A DNA stretch of 64,000 nucleotides from DATAUD01 sp036501665 (GCA_036501665.1 DASXZW010000078.1:24567-88566); one strand, 5' to 3'. Shown: positions 36,112 through 46,068, numbered from the stretch's first letter. A program made the numbers and translations. Notes: a model not told the origin generated them from the letters alone.

Positions 36112-38022
36112 ATGACATATTCCGAGGCGATCCAATTTCTTTACGATCTTCAATTCTTTGGAATGAAGCTCGGGCTGGAGACACCGCGGCGGTTGGCTGC
36201 CGCGCTCGGAAATCCCGACCTCCAACTGCGTTTCATCCACGTCGCGGGCACAAATGGCAAAGGATCAACATGCGCGATGCTCGAGAGCATTTATCGCGCG
36301 GCGGGCCTGCGCGTCGGGCTGTTTACTTCGCCTCATCTCGTCTCATTTTCCGAACGAATCCAGGTCAACCGCCAGCCCATCAGCCGCGAAGATGTTTCCC
36401 GGCTTACCGAGCGGATTTTCGATGTCATCCAAGGTTTCGGCGAACAATCGCATCCCACTTTTTTTGAAGCGGTCACCGCGATGGCACTCGTTTATTTCGC
36501 CGAGCAAAAATGCGATCTGGTTATCTGGGAGACCGGTCTTGGAGGTCGTCTCGACGCCACCAATATCGTCACGCCGCTTGCCAGCGTCATCACCAATATC
36601 CAGTTGGACCACCAAAAATGGCTCGGAAACACCATCGCAGAAATCGCCGCAGAAAAAGCCGGTATCATCAAGCTTGGCGTTTCAATTCTCACAAGCGCTG
36701 ATGACGCGACCGCTCTGAGCGTCATCTCCGAAACAGCGCATCGCCTACAAGCACCATTAACTGTCGTATCTAAGAACGACCAAACCATCGAGTTGTCCTT
36801 AATTGGCGAGCACCAACAAATCAACGCCGCTCTTGCAACTGCCGCTGTCCGTTGCCTCTCGTCCCAAATCCAGGTTTCAGATTCAGCCATCGAAGAAGGC
36901 TTGCGCACTACGCGTTGGCCAGGCCGTTTCGACATTCTGAACCGTCCAAACGGTAGCGTCTTTGTTTTGGACGGCGCACACAATCCCGCCGGCGCAGAAA
37001 CACTGGCAGGCGCATTGCAAATCCGTTTCCCAGGCAAACGCCCGACTTTGCTGTTGGGGACGATGTCCGACAAAGATTGCGCCGGAATTTGTGCCATACT
37101 TGCTCCATTGGCAGCGCGAATTTTCATTACTCCAATTCCCGGAGAACGCGGCGCGGACCCGCAAATCTTGGCGAACTTGTGCCGCGCTGCCAACAGCGCT
37201 GCCTCAATCACGATTTGTTCCAGCGCCACGGATGCCGTCCACCGCGCGGATAAGGAACCGTTTGTCGTCATCGCAGGGTCGCTTCGCTTAATCGGTGAAG
37301 CAATGATCGCACTCGGGCTTGCCCAATCAGAAGACGAAGCGGGTTTGAACGACTACATAACGACTTATGATTGGTCCTCAATTCGCGCCGTCACTTTTGA
37401 TGTCGGCGGAACGTTGATTGAACCGTGGCCTTCGGTAGGCAACGTCTATTCTCAAATTGCAAAACGTCACGGCATCAACGTCTCGGCGGAACAGCTCGAC
37501 AAGCAGTTTATCGCCGCATGGAAAGCCAGGTCCAATTTTGGTTACAGCATGTCAGACTGGTCGGATTTGGTAACTCAAACGTTCGCCGGGCTTGCTCCGA
37601 ATCCGCCGAGCGAAGCATTGTTTTCTGACCTTTACCAACATTTCGCAACCGCCGCTCCGTGGAGGATATTCGAAGACACCCTGCCCTGTCTCGAAGGACT
37701 TCGTCGGCGCGGCGTGAAGCTGGGGATCATTTCCAATTGGGACAATCGTTTGCGTCCCCTCCTGCGCGCTCTCAATCTGGAACAGTATTTTGGAGTTATC
37801 GTGGTTTCAGGAGAAACAGGCAAACATAAGCCTGACGCGAAAATTTTTGAATTGGCCGCCGAGCAATTGGGTGTGCCTGCGTCTTCTATCCTCCATGTGG
37901 GCGACAGTTCATTGGAAGATTACAACGGCGCCCGCAATGCTGGATTGCAATCCGTTTTGGTAAAAAGATCCGAGTCCGCCGCTAAAAACTCGATACCCTC
38001 ACTTACCGCCCTGATTAGGTGA
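36112..38022 (+). CDS. folC: Fusion of folylpolyglutamate synthase (FolC) and a HAD-family hydrolase
   Basis: 636 residues in one uninterrupted frame. Residues 1-~415 are a complete FolC: P-loop HVAGTNGKGSTCAMLE, TSPHLVSFSERIQVNRQPIS, WETGLGGRLDATN, DHQKWLGNT and VLDGAHNPAGAE. Residues ~423-636 are a HAD hydrolase: VTFDVGGTLIEPWPS (motif I with the nucleophile Asp but Gly at the second acidic position), GIISNWDNRL (motif II), Lys in KPDAKIFE and motif IV VGDSSLED. FolC adds glutamate to folates. The HAD half could be a phosphatase of the same pathway, but the missing second Asp leaves its reaction open. Confidence 0.92.
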   Translation: MTYSEAIQFLYDLQFFGMKLGLETPRRLAAALGNPDLQLRFIHVAGTNGKGSTCAMLESIYRAAGLRVGLFTSPHLVSFSERIQVNRQPISREDVSRLTERIFDVIQGFGEQSHPTFFEAVTAMALVYFAEQKCDLVIWETGLGGRLDATNIVTPLASVITNIQLDHQKWLGNTIAEIAAEKAGIIKLGVSILTSADDATALSVISETAHRLQAPLTVVSKNDQTIELSLIGEHQQINAALATAAVRCLSSQIQVSDSAIEEGLRTTRWPGRFDILNRPNGSVFVLDGAHNPAGAETLAGALQIRFPGKRPTLLLGTMSDKDCAGICAILAPLAARIFITPIPGERGADPQILANLCRAANSAASITICSSATDAVHRADKEPFVVIAGSLRLIGEAMIALGLAQSEDEAGLNDYITTYDWSSIRAVTFDVGGTLIEPWPSVGNVYSQIAKRHGINVSAEQLDKQFIAAWKARSNFGYSMSDWSDLVTQTFAGLAPNPPSEALFSDLYQHFATAAPWRIFEDTLPCLEGLRRRGVKLGIISNWDNRLRPLLRALNLEQYFGVIVVSGETGKHKPDAKIFELAAEQLGVPASSILHVGDSSLEDYNGARNAGLQSVLVKRSESAAKNSIPSLTALIR

Positions 38023-38064
38023 ATTCACCTATGTCCAAGGTCTCCTAATACCTGTCTTCGCTTA

Positions 38065-38093
38065 TTGACGGTGACGCCAAAGCATCATTAGAT
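38065..38093 (+). promoter_or_regulatory. Possible promoter of the sdh operon
   Basis: TTGACG and TTAGAT are 17 bp apart, ending 35 nt before sdhC. The -35 match is good (five of six) but the -10 is weak (three of six), so this is only a candidate. Confidence 0.3.
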
Positions 38094-38128
38094 TTACTGA
38101 ATTAGATGGAACTGCGGCGCGCAATATA

Positions 38129-38833
38129 ATGATAACTCTTCTACGCAACCTTTTCTGCTCGTCTTTGGGCAAAAAGTACCTGATGGCGGGGAGCGGCGCG
38201 GTTTTGTTCCTATTTGTCATCGGCCACCTCGCCGGTAATTTGCAGGTTTTTCTTGGCGCGGAAGCGATTAACCGCTACGGCGACTTGCTCCAAACCAACA
38301 TCGAATTGCTCTGGCCGGTGCGAATTGCACTGCTTTGCATTATTATCATCCACATTTGGTCGGCGACGAAACTAACGCTTGAAAATCGCGCCGCGCGCCC
38401 GACAGGTTATCAGCAATGGAACCCAACCGCCGCCAGTTACGCCTCGCGCACAATGATGTACAGCGGCGTCATCGTCGCCATCTTCATCGTTTATCACCTT
38501 CTTCATTTCACGGCGATGGTCCAGGCCGTCAATTTTACGGGAAAGGATTTTGATTCGCGCCCCGAATTTTTCGATGCCAAAGGCCGGCACGACATTTACC
38601 GTATGATGATCGCCGGATTCAGTGTCTGGTACGTTTCACTTTTCTATATCCTCGGCGTGGGTCTCCTTTGTCTGCACCTGAGCCACGGCGTCAGCGCGAT
38701 GTTCCAATCGTTGGGCTGGAAAAGTCGGGGTTACGGCCCTTGTCTTGATCGGGCAGCCAGGTGGGGCTCGGCGCTGATTTTCATCGGTTACGCCTCCATT
38801 CCCATTTCCATTTTGTGCGGGTTGATAAAATGA
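38129..38833 (+). CDS. sdhC: Succinate dehydrogenase cytochrome b558 subunit
   Basis: 234 residues with about five membrane helices, the single large b558-type anchor rather than separate SdhC and SdhD. Candidate haem ligands are the histidines in IGHLAGNLQ, IIIIHIWSA, VYHLLHFTA and CLHLSHGVS, each in a helix, which fits two haem b groups as in the Bacillus/Wolinella type. This anchor passes electrons to menaquinone or its reverse. The stop overlaps sdhA by 4 nt. Confidence 0.93.
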   Translation: MITLLRNLFCSSLGKKYLMAGSGAVLFLFVIGHLAGNLQVFLGAEAINRYGDLLQTNIELLWPVRIALLCIIIIHIWSATKLTLENRAARPTGYQQWNPTAASYASRTMMYSGVIVAIFIVYHLLHFTAMVQAVNFTGKDFDSRPEFFDAKGRHDIYRMMIAGFSVWYVSLFYILGVGLLCLHLSHGVSAMFQSLGWKSRGYGPCLDRAARWGSALIFIGYASIPISILCGLIK

Positions 38834-40743
38834 AACTCGACTCAAAAATTCCACCCGGCCCAATCGCAAAAAAATGGGACCAGCACAAGTTCGACCTCAA
38901 ACTGGTCAACCCCGCCAACAAACGGAAATTCGACGTGATTGTCGTTGGCTCCGGTTTGGGCGGGGCAGCTGCCTCCGCGACGCTTGCGGAACTGGGTTAC
39001 AACGTCAAATGCTTTTGCTATCAGGACAGCCCACGTCGCGCCCATAGCATTGCCGCGCAAGGCGGGATCAACGCGGCCAAGAATTACCAGAACGACGGCG
39101 ACAGCGTTTACCGCCTCTTTTACGACACGGTCAAGGGCGGCGATTTCCGCGCCCGCGAAGCGAACGTTTATCGCCTCGCGCAAGTGAGCGTTAATATTAT
39201 TGACCAATGCGTCGCGCAGGGCGTTCCGTTTGCCCGCGAATACGGCGGCCTTCTGGCGAACCGCTCTTTCGGCGGCGCGCAGGTTTCGCGAACTTTTTAC
39301 GCGCGTGGGCAGACCGGGCAGCAATTGCTGTTGGGGGCCTATCAGGCATTGTCGCGACAAATCGGCCTCGGCAAAGTAAAAATGTTCCCGCGCACGGAAA
39401 TGCTCGATCTGGTGCTGGTCAATGGTCATGCGAAAGGCATCGTCACGCGCAATCTTGTCAGCGGCGAAATTTCGTCGCACGCGGCGGACGCCGTTGTTTT
39501 GGCGACGGGCGGCTATGGAAACGTTTTCTACCTCTCAACAAACGCTCGCGGATGCAACGTCACGGCTACCTGGCGCGCTTATAAACGCGGCGCAGCCTTC
39601 GCCAATCCCTGCTACACGCAGATTCATCCGACGTGCATTCCGGTCAGCGGTGATCATCAATCGAAACTGACTTTGATGTCCGAATCATTGCGCAACGACG
39701 GTCGCGTTTGGGCGCCAAAAGCCAAAGGCGACAAACGCGCCCCGCGCGAAATTCCCGACCAGGAACGCGACTATTTCCTGGAACGCAAATATCCCAGTTT
39801 CGGCAACCTCGCCCCGCGCGATATTGCGTCCCGCGCAGCCAAGGAAGCCTGCGACGACGGTCGTGGCGTGGGTCCCGGCGGGCTTGGCGTCTATTTGGAT
39901 TTCGCCGACGCCATTCAGCGCCTCGGCGAGCCGGTTGTCCGCGAGCGTTACGGAAATCTTTTTGACATGTACGAAAAGATCACCGGGGAAAACGCCTACA
40001 AGACGCCGATGCGCATTTACCCCGCCGTGCATTACACAATGGGCGGTCTTTGGGTGGATTACAATTTGATGAGCAGCATCCCCGGCTTGTTCGTCGTCGG
40101 CGAAGCCAATTTCTCCGACCACGGCGCGAACCGTCTCGGCGCCAGCGCGCTGATGCAGGGTCTGGCCGACGGCTATTTCATTCTCCCCTACACCATCGGC
40201 GGTTATTTTGCTTCTGCCAAACATTCCAAAGCCAAAACCGACCAGCCTGAATTCAAACAAGTCATTGCCGATACTCAGGGCCTGACCAAAAAACTCCTCG
40301 CGGTTAACGGAAAACGCACCGTCAATTCATTCCACAAAGAACTTGGCGGCCTCATTTGGGAAAAATGCGGCATGGCTCGCAATGAAAAGGGCCTCAAGGA
40401 ATTGCTCGCGCAAATTCCCGCGTTACGCGAAGAATTTTGGAAGAACGTCAAAGTCTCCGGCAAAAACGAGGAGTTCAACCAGAGCCTCGAACATGCCGGT
40501 CGCGTCGCCGATTTCCTGGAATTCGGCGAACTGCTCGCCCTTGACGCCCTTGAGCGCCGCGAATCTTGCGGCGGCCATTTCCGCACCGAATATCAGACCG
40601 AGGACGGCGAAGCGAAACGGGACGACGAAAATTTCGCCTACGTCGCCGCGTGGGAATACGCCGGCCCCGGCAAACCGCCCATTTTAAACAAGGAACCGCT
40701 GGTGTACGAGGAAATGCACATGAGCACCCGCAGTTACAAATGA
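38830..40743 (+). CDS. sdhA: Succinate dehydrogenase/fumarate reductase flavoprotein subunit
   Basis: 637 residues from the ATG at 38830 that overlaps the sdhC stop. FAD-binding VVGSGLGGAAASATLAELG, HSIAAQGGINAAKN with the His that binds FAD covalently, ARGQTGQQLLLGAYQAL, IHPTCIP, the catalytic Arg region LRNDGRVW, and HYTMGGLWVDYNLMSSIPGL with the active-site HYTMGG. The b558-linked long form is as expected. It oxidises succinate to fumarate in the TCA cycle. Confidence 0.96.
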   Translation: MKLDSKIPPGPIAKKWDQHKFDLKLVNPANKRKFDVIVVGSGLGGAAASATLAELGYNVKCFCYQDSPRRAHSIAAQGGINAAKNYQNDGDSVYRLFYDTVKGGDFRAREANVYRLAQVSVNIIDQCVAQGVPFAREYGGLLANRSFGGAQVSRTFYARGQTGQQLLLGAYQALSRQIGLGKVKMFPRTEMLDLVLVNGHAKGIVTRNLVSGEISSHAADAVVLATGGYGNVFYLSTNARGCNVTATWRAYKRGAAFANPCYTQIHPTCIPVSGDHQSKLTLMSESLRNDGRVWAPKAKGDKRAPREIPDQERDYFLERKYPSFGNLAPRDIASRAAKEACDDGRGVGPGGLGVYLDFADAIQRLGEPVVRERYGNLFDMYEKITGENAYKTPMRIYPAVHYTMGGLWVDYNLMSSIPGLFVVGEANFSDHGANRLGASALMQGLADGYFILPYTIGGYFASAKHSKAKTDQPEFKQVIADTQGLTKKLLAVNGKRTVNSFHKELGGLIWEKCGMARNEKGLKELLAQIPALREEFWKNVKVSGKNEEFNQSLEHAGRVADFLEFGELLALDALERRESCGGHFRTEYQTEDGEAKRDDENFAYVAAWEYAGPGKPPILNKEPLVYEEMHMSTRSYK

Positions 40744-40750
40744 GTCTGCC

Positions 40751-41524
40751 ATGAACCTAACTCTAAAAGTCTGGAGGCAGAAAGACGCGAATTCCCAGGG
40801 TGCGCTTGTCACTTATCAGGCGACCGACGTTTTGACCGACATGTCCTTCCTCGAAATGCTGGACGTCGTCAATGAAGGCTTAATCGCAAAGGGCGAAGAA
40901 CCGATTGCGTTCGATTCGGATTGTCGCGAAGGAATTTGCGGAACTTGCTCCATGATGATCAATGGCCTTGCGCATGGCGGCAAGCCTGGCACCACCGTTT
41001 GCCAGCTCCACATGCGTCAATTCAAGGATGGCGACACCATCGTCATCGAGCCTTGGCGCGCGCGCGCTTTTCCGATTATCAAAGACCTCGTCACAGACCG
41101 AAGCGCATTCGATCGCATCATCCAGTCCGGCGGATTCGTTTCCGTAAACACCGGCGGCACGCCTGATGCGAATTCATTACCTGTCGCTAAAACCGATTCC
41201 GATCTCGCTATGGACGCCGCGGCTTGCATCGGATGCGGCGCATGTGTCGCAGCCTGCAAGAACGCCTCCGCGATGCTCTTTGTTTCGGCAAAAGTCTCGC
41301 ATCTCGCCAGTCTCCCGCAGGGAAAACCCGAGCGCGAACGCCGTGTGCTGAACATGGTTAAAACTATGGACGAGGCCGGCTTTGGCAATTGCACCGTGAC
41401 CGGCTCCTGCGAAGCCGTTTGCCCAAAGGAAATCAGCCTGAATTTCATCGCGCAGATGAATCGCGAATACGGCAAGGCCATCCTCAAGAACACCCCGCCC
41501 CGTCAAGGCAAGGGCGGCGATTAG
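40751..41524 (+). CDS. sdhB: Succinate dehydrogenase iron-sulfur subunit
   Basis: 257 residues. The 2Fe-2S ligands are in DCREGICGTCSMM and the following VCQLHMR. The second domain has CIGCGACVAACKNAS and CTVTGSCEAVCPKEI, for 4Fe-4S and 3Fe-4S clusters. It transfers electrons from SdhA flavin to the b haems of SdhC. It begins 7 nt after sdhA. Confidence 0.96.
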   Translation: MNLTLKVWRQKDANSQGALVTYQATDVLTDMSFLEMLDVVNEGLIAKGEEPIAFDSDCREGICGTCSMMINGLAHGGKPGTTVCQLHMRQFKDGDTIVIEPWRARAFPIIKDLVTDRSAFDRIIQSGGFVSVNTGGTPDANSLPVAKTDSDLAMDAAACIGCGACVAACKNASAMLFVSAKVSHLASLPQGKPERERRVLNMVKTMDEAGFGNCTVTGSCEAVCPKEISLNFIAQMNREYGKAILKNTPPRQGKGGD

Positions 41525-41540
41525 CCCCGTTAAAGAATTT

Positions 41541-42776
41541 ATGAAACGCCGCGCATTCCTGAAACAAACCGGACTTGGCGCAGTAGGTGTTGCGTTGGCG
41601 TCGAACGTGGCAGAGGTCTTCAGCGCAGAGAGCGCCTCCATTCCTCTCGATCCCAACATAAAAACAGATTGGCTCAGACGCTGGGAGAAAAACCTCGTTG
41701 GTGACGCTCGTAATCGTTACTGCGACCGCGAACTTGCAGAGGAAATCGGCTGGTTGGTGAGCCCCTTTCTAAACGCCTTTTACTACGGTTATCTGGCGAC
41801 TCACAATACAAAATGGCTGGACTATTTCGTCGATTGGACCGACTCTTGGCTCAAGCGTGGCATCAAGGAACCGGACGGTTACATCGGCTGGCCCAAAAAA
41901 GGCGGCGATGGCGGTTCTTCCGAGGAAAGTTACTCGACAGACAGCCTCCTTGGCGAGGCAATGGGATTTCGCCCTGTTGTCCTCATGGCCTCGCAAATCC
42001 TGAAAACTCCCGAACTGGAGAATAAATATAAGATTCGCGCTCAAGCCTGGATTGATCTCGCCGGCCAAACATTCGAGAAATGGGATTCTCGCTCCTGTTG
42101 GCGGGAAGTCCCGGAGGGCGGACTGTGGGTCGTTCCTGAATTTGGCATCGATCTCAAAACTGGAAATTGGAGCAACGGTTACGCAAAACGCGCTACCCAA
42201 GGCTTCTCAAATCCTGACAACAAACAAAATCACATCGCCCGCTGGTTGCTCGCCATGAACGATGTGACCGGAAAAAAGGTCTATCGGGACCGGGCCGAGA
42301 AATGGTTTCGATTGATGCGGTCGCGAATGAAAACCCGCGAAGGTGGAAAATATTTTGTTTGGAACTATTGGGAGCCGGGCGGCCCATGGGATTACAAACC
42401 CGATGGCTCGACTCGGCACTGGGTCGGTGTTCACCCCAACGGCGGCTATTACGGGATTGATGTGGAAGGCATCGTTGCTGCTTACGAACACGGCCTCGTA
42501 TTCTCGCGCGACGACATCCAACGGCTAATCGCCACGAATCGCGATTTCATGTGGAACAAAAGCATCAAAGGCGCCCAATTCCAGCGCATCGACGGAGGCG
42601 AAACCGATTCGCGCTGGGAAAAATCGCCTGGCGTGCTCTGGGCTGCATTGGTTCCCTATGATGAAACGCTCAGGAATATTTTTATCGAAAACAACGATCC
42701 TGTAAGTTGGGGCGGAATGGCCGCAACGCCTTGGTTTGTGGCTCGCGAAGCTGCCGGACAGTCAAACAAACTTTAG
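41541..42776 (+). CDS. Tat-exported hypothetical protein, possible (alpha/alpha)6-barrel
   Basis: 411 residues with a clear Tat signal (MKRRAFLKQTGLGAVGVALA). The mature region is helical and Trp-rich (LRRWEKNLVGDARNRYCD, AFYYGYLATHNTKWLDYFVDW, WLLAMNDVTGKKVYRDRAEKW), spaced like alpha-hairpins of polysaccharide lyases or unsaturated glucuronyl hydrolases. Catalytic residues cannot be assigned, so a sugar-active role is inference. It follows sdhB by 16 nt but is likely a separate function. Confidence 0.65.
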   Translation: MKRRAFLKQTGLGAVGVALASNVAEVFSAESASIPLDPNIKTDWLRRWEKNLVGDARNRYCDRELAEEIGWLVSPFLNAFYYGYLATHNTKWLDYFVDWTDSWLKRGIKEPDGYIGWPKKGGDGGSSEESYSTDSLLGEAMGFRPVVLMASQILKTPELENKYKIRAQAWIDLAGQTFEKWDSRSCWREVPEGGLWVVPEFGIDLKTGNWSNGYAKRATQGFSNPDNKQNHIARWLLAMNDVTGKKVYRDRAEKWFRLMRSRMKTREGGKYFVWNYWEPGGPWDYKPDGSTRHWVGVHPNGGYYGIDVEGIVAAYEHGLVFSRDDIQRLIATNRDFMWNKSIKGAQFQRIDGGETDSRWEKSPGVLWAALVPYDETLRNIFIENNDPVSWGGMAATPWFVAREAAGQSNKL

Positions 42777-42830
42777 AATAATTTGCGCCGCGGGAAGGAG
42801 CCGCAGTTGCAAAGTCTCAAGACCGGGGTT

Positions 42831-44891
42831 ATGAGTACAGCGTTAACTATGTTCGCACATCGCTGCGTTTACAGAGTGGGGGAGGAAATTTCGCATTATT
42901 TCCAAACGGTATTCTTTTACACAGGCACGCCCATTTTACCGCGATTGCTGAAGTCTTGTGGCCATAGATTTTTTTTAGCCGCCTTGACCATTACATCAAT
43001 CATAGCCGCAACTTCGGCCCCGGCACAAAGCGGCAAACTCAGCGTTGCTCCGCCTTCGTCGTGGGTCGGCCCCATTCGAACTGTCCGCACCCCGGCTGCA
43101 CAACCGGCTGACGCCACCGCGCCGCTGCGCTGGCTTTTGTATGAGCGGCAGATCAATGTCAAAAACGACGAACAGTTTTTCCATCTCATCCGTCAAGTTG
43201 CCACGCGCGATGGCATCCAGGAAGCCTCGCATATCGCCATCGAATATGTTCCGTCGTACGAATCCCTGACTTTGCACTGGGTGAGAATTCTGCGCGGAAC
43301 GAACGCCTTGAATCGCCTCGATTTTTCGCGAATTCAAACAACCCAGCGCTCCGTTGACGCGGCTCGTTTTGTTTTTGGCGGAGAACAACCCGCCTCGCTC
43401 TTGATTGAAGGTGTTCAGCCGGGCGATCTTATTGACTACGCTTACAGCATACAGGGGAGCAATCCCGCCTTGCGCGGAATGTTTTGCGCAAAGGTCCCTG
43501 TGCAATTTGACGAACCTGTCGATCGATTTGTGACCCGACTTTTATGGCCGCCGCCGCGAAAGTTCTACGTGCAAAACCACGGCACAGACATTTATCCGGC
43601 CACCGGTTATACGAACGGCCTGGTCGAATACATCTGGACCGCCAACGCCGTCCCCGGTCTTCGCGGTCAATCACCAATGCCGTCATGGTTCAATCCGCGA
43701 CCGTGGGTGCAATTGACCGAGTTTCAAAACTGGTCCGCTGTCAACAAATGGGCGCTCGGCCTGCTGGCTCCCACCAATATTCCTTCCTCGGAATTCTCGC
43801 AGCAAACCGACGAATGGAAGAAGTTGACTCGTCCCGAAGACGGCGCCGCGGCCGCATTGCGTTTTGTGCAGGAGCAAATTCGTTCGGTTGACTCCACTGA
43901 AAACGATTCCTCCAATACGCTCACGGTCCCGTCCGCGATACTTACCCGGCGATTCGGCAATTCGACGGATAAAACGCGTCTGCTCGTCGCCATGCTCCGC
44001 GATCTCAACATCGAAGCTTATCCAATGCTTGTCAGCGCCAAATTGAAGCGGACCATTTCTGATTTGCACCCGTCCGCAGATTTGTTCGATCATTTAGTTG
44101 TTGAAGTGACGCTGAACAACCAGAATTATTTTCTCGATCCCGTTGGGGCTTATGAGAGGGGCCCGATCAACGTCCGTTCCTGGCCCAATTATGGATACGG
44201 CCTGAGCATTCGTCCCGAGACCACCGCGTTGACCGTCATCCCACCCTGCCCTGTCGATTCCAAGACTATGGTATCCGAATACTTCGATGTTCAGGGATTC
44301 GATCAGGAAACAGGCGTCAAGATCGTGACAATCGCTGATGGAGCGGATGCGAAGGCGTTGCGAGAGCATTTTGTAATGACGCCAATCGAACAAATTGAGA
44401 GAGAGTATCTACGCGCGCAGGAGGATTTTTATCCTCGGATTCATTCAACAAGCCCGATTGAATTCAGCGATGATCAGGAGAACAATCGCTTCCAGGTTAC
44501 CAGCTCATACTCCATCCCGGGTTTCTGGCGTCGTCGACCTGAAGAAGCCAACTTCCACTGTCAATTCTATTCATTTAATGTGGACAGCGCTATGCAAAAG
44601 CCCGTGGATTCCATTCGCTCGATGCCGATGGCGCTCGATTTTCCGGTTCACCAGTTGTTTCATGTTGAAGCCAACTGGAGGACTGGCTGGCCCGTCCGCC
44701 CCGATACTCAGCGGATTCAAAACCCCGCGTTCATTTTTAACCGCACAATGAATATCGTGGGAACCAACCTGATCGCCGATTTTGAATACCGTTCCTTGTC
44801 CGACGCCGTAATGCCCGAGGCCTTCCCCGCCTACGTGAGACAATTAGACACTGCCTCCCAATCTCTTGGCTGCACCGTAGTTTCCTATTGA
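42831..44891 (+). CDS. Exported DUF3857/transglutaminase-like protein with Ser in place of the catalytic Cys
   Basis: 686 residues from the ATG at 42831; the true start is unclear because a signal-peptide-like stretch (HRFFLAALTITSIIAATSA) begins 44 residues in, just after a TTG at 42945. A DUF3857 beta-domain (LLIEGVQPGDLIDYAYSIQG) precedes a transglutaminase core. The core shows ILTRRFGNSTDKTRLLVAML where the family has GDC, so the nucleophile Cys is Ser. The His (FDHLVVEV) and Asp (FLDPVGAY) remain. The protein may be a non-peptidase binding domain or use Ser chemistry. Confidence 0.82.
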   Translation: MSTALTMFAHRCVYRVGEEISHYFQTVFFYTGTPILPRLLKSCGHRFFLAALTITSIIAATSAPAQSGKLSVAPPSSWVGPIRTVRTPAAQPADATAPLRWLLYERQINVKNDEQFFHLIRQVATRDGIQEASHIAIEYVPSYESLTLHWVRILRGTNALNRLDFSRIQTTQRSVDAARFVFGGEQPASLLIEGVQPGDLIDYAYSIQGSNPALRGMFCAKVPVQFDEPVDRFVTRLLWPPPRKFYVQNHGTDIYPATGYTNGLVEYIWTANAVPGLRGQSPMPSWFNPRPWVQLTEFQNWSAVNKWALGLLAPTNIPSSEFSQQTDEWKKLTRPEDGAAAALRFVQEQIRSVDSTENDSSNTLTVPSAILTRRFGNSTDKTRLLVAMLRDLNIEAYPMLVSAKLKRTISDLHPSADLFDHLVVEVTLNNQNYFLDPVGAYERGPINVRSWPNYGYGLSIRPETTALTVIPPCPVDSKTMVSEYFDVQGFDQETGVKIVTIADGADAKALREHFVMTPIEQIEREYLRAQEDFYPRIHSTSPIEFSDDQENNRFQVTSSYSIPGFWRRRPEEANFHCQFYSFNVDSAMQKPVDSIRSMPMALDFPVHQLFHVEANWRTGWPVRPDTQRIQNPAFIFNRTMNIVGTNLIADFEYRSLSDAVMPEAFPAYVRQLDTASQSLGCTVVSY

Positions 44892-44925
44892 CGCCAATGT
44901 CACGTTTTTTGATCTCGCCTCGACT

Positions 44926-46059
44926 TCAAAGTTTCAAAAGTTTTCCGCTCCGCTCAATTCGATATTGCTCGCCTCGCCATATGATTTTATTTCCAGAAAA
45001 GGCCAAGGCCCATACGGCTGCGTCCAGCAAATCCTTCACCGGCGGCATCCACCAATATTTTAAGTGCTGCTGAGATCGAGTCAGCTTGGACTGTTGACTC
45101 GCGGCGGTCGCAATGCGAAATAAAACGCAAAATGCCGAAACTCCGATCGTCACGGCGTTTATAGACGATAATAAAAAAAGCATTGGCCAGAGAGTCGCAT
45201 TGGCAAGGATGCTTGTGAAAAATGGCGCCGGCTGGCAGACGCGAATGGTCCGCGCCCAACGGGATTGATGCGCCCAAACTTGAGACCAGATCATCGAAGC
45301 TTCGCAACACTCCGCCACGACCGTCGCGAATTCGATTCGTTTTCCGCTCAACGCCACCTTCCGACCCAGTTGATAATCATCGGCCAGATAATCGGCAAGC
45401 GAAGCAAAACCGCCAATTGCCTTAAGCTGCGCGGCAGGCAGCGTCATCACCGCGCCGAGCGCAAAATCCACGGGACGAAGGCTTCGTGACTGGAGCACTT
45501 GTGTCCAAAAATCGGCATTGATCGCGACGGCCTCCCATTGCATCGCCGGGGTGGACGGAGTGGCCAATGTATAAAAACAATTGACAAGGCCGACTGCCGG
45601 GTCCTCCAACAATGGCGCGATACTGGCCGCGAAATCCGGCGTCACCCGCACATCGGCATCGCTGACCATGATTAATTCGTGGCGGCAATGCGGCTCCAAC
45701 TGGCAAAGCGTTGAAACCTTGGCGTTGGCGCCGCGATTTTCTCCGCAGACAATCAGGCGCGCATCCACGTTCGGAAATTCCTCCAGCAATTCACGAACGA
45801 TCGCGCGAACAGCATCGTCCGCCGAAGCCACGCCGAAAAGGAATTGAACCGGGCCGGGATATTTTTGGAGGAACCAGCTTTTGATGCATTCGCGTGTTTC
45901 CGCGTCGCAACCTTTCAGCGGTTTTAGGAAAGTGATGCCAGGCAGACAGGTATGAGCGACATCTCGGCGGTGAATCGGAAAGCGCAGGCTTAGAATCCAG
46001 CGCCATAAGGTCAGCAAAAAGCTGATGGCCGTTAAAATTGCGAGTATGCGGGCGAGCAC
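44926..46059 (-). CDS. hpnI: HpnI-like ceramide-glucosyltransferase-family (GT21) glycosyltransferase
   Basis: 377 residues. An N-terminal membrane helix is followed by a GT-A fold: VSDADVRVTPDF (the DxD-type), LADDYQLGRKVALSG, and HQSRWARTIRVC, where the QxxRW pattern of processive-type enzymes holds the acceptor. C-terminal hydrophobic segments anchor it to the membrane. In hopanoid producers, HpnI adds N-acetylglucosamine to bacteriohopanetetrol before HpnK deacetylation; a ceramide or other lipid acceptor is equally possible. A HpnK gene lies 11.6 kb away. It is 9 nt downstream of the GspE-like gene. Confidence 0.85.
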   Translation of the reverse strand: MLARILAILTAISFLLTLWRWILSLRFPIHRRDVAHTCLPGITFLKPLKGCDAETRECIKSWFLQKYPGPVQFLFGVASADDAVRAIVRELLEEFPNVDARLIVCGENRGANAKVSTLCQLEPHCRHELIMVSDADVRVTPDFAASIAPLLEDPAVGLVNCFYTLATPSTPAMQWEAVAINADFWTQVLQSRSLRPVDFALGAVMTLPAAQLKAIGGFASLADYLADDYQLGRKVALSGKRIEFATVVAECCEASMIWSQVWAHQSRWARTIRVCQPAPFFTSILANATLWPMLFLLSSINAVTIGVSAFCVLFRIATAASQQSKLTRSQQHLKYWWMPPVKDLLDAAVWALAFSGNKIIWRGEQYRIERSGKLLKL

Positions 46060-46068
46060 CGTGCGCGG

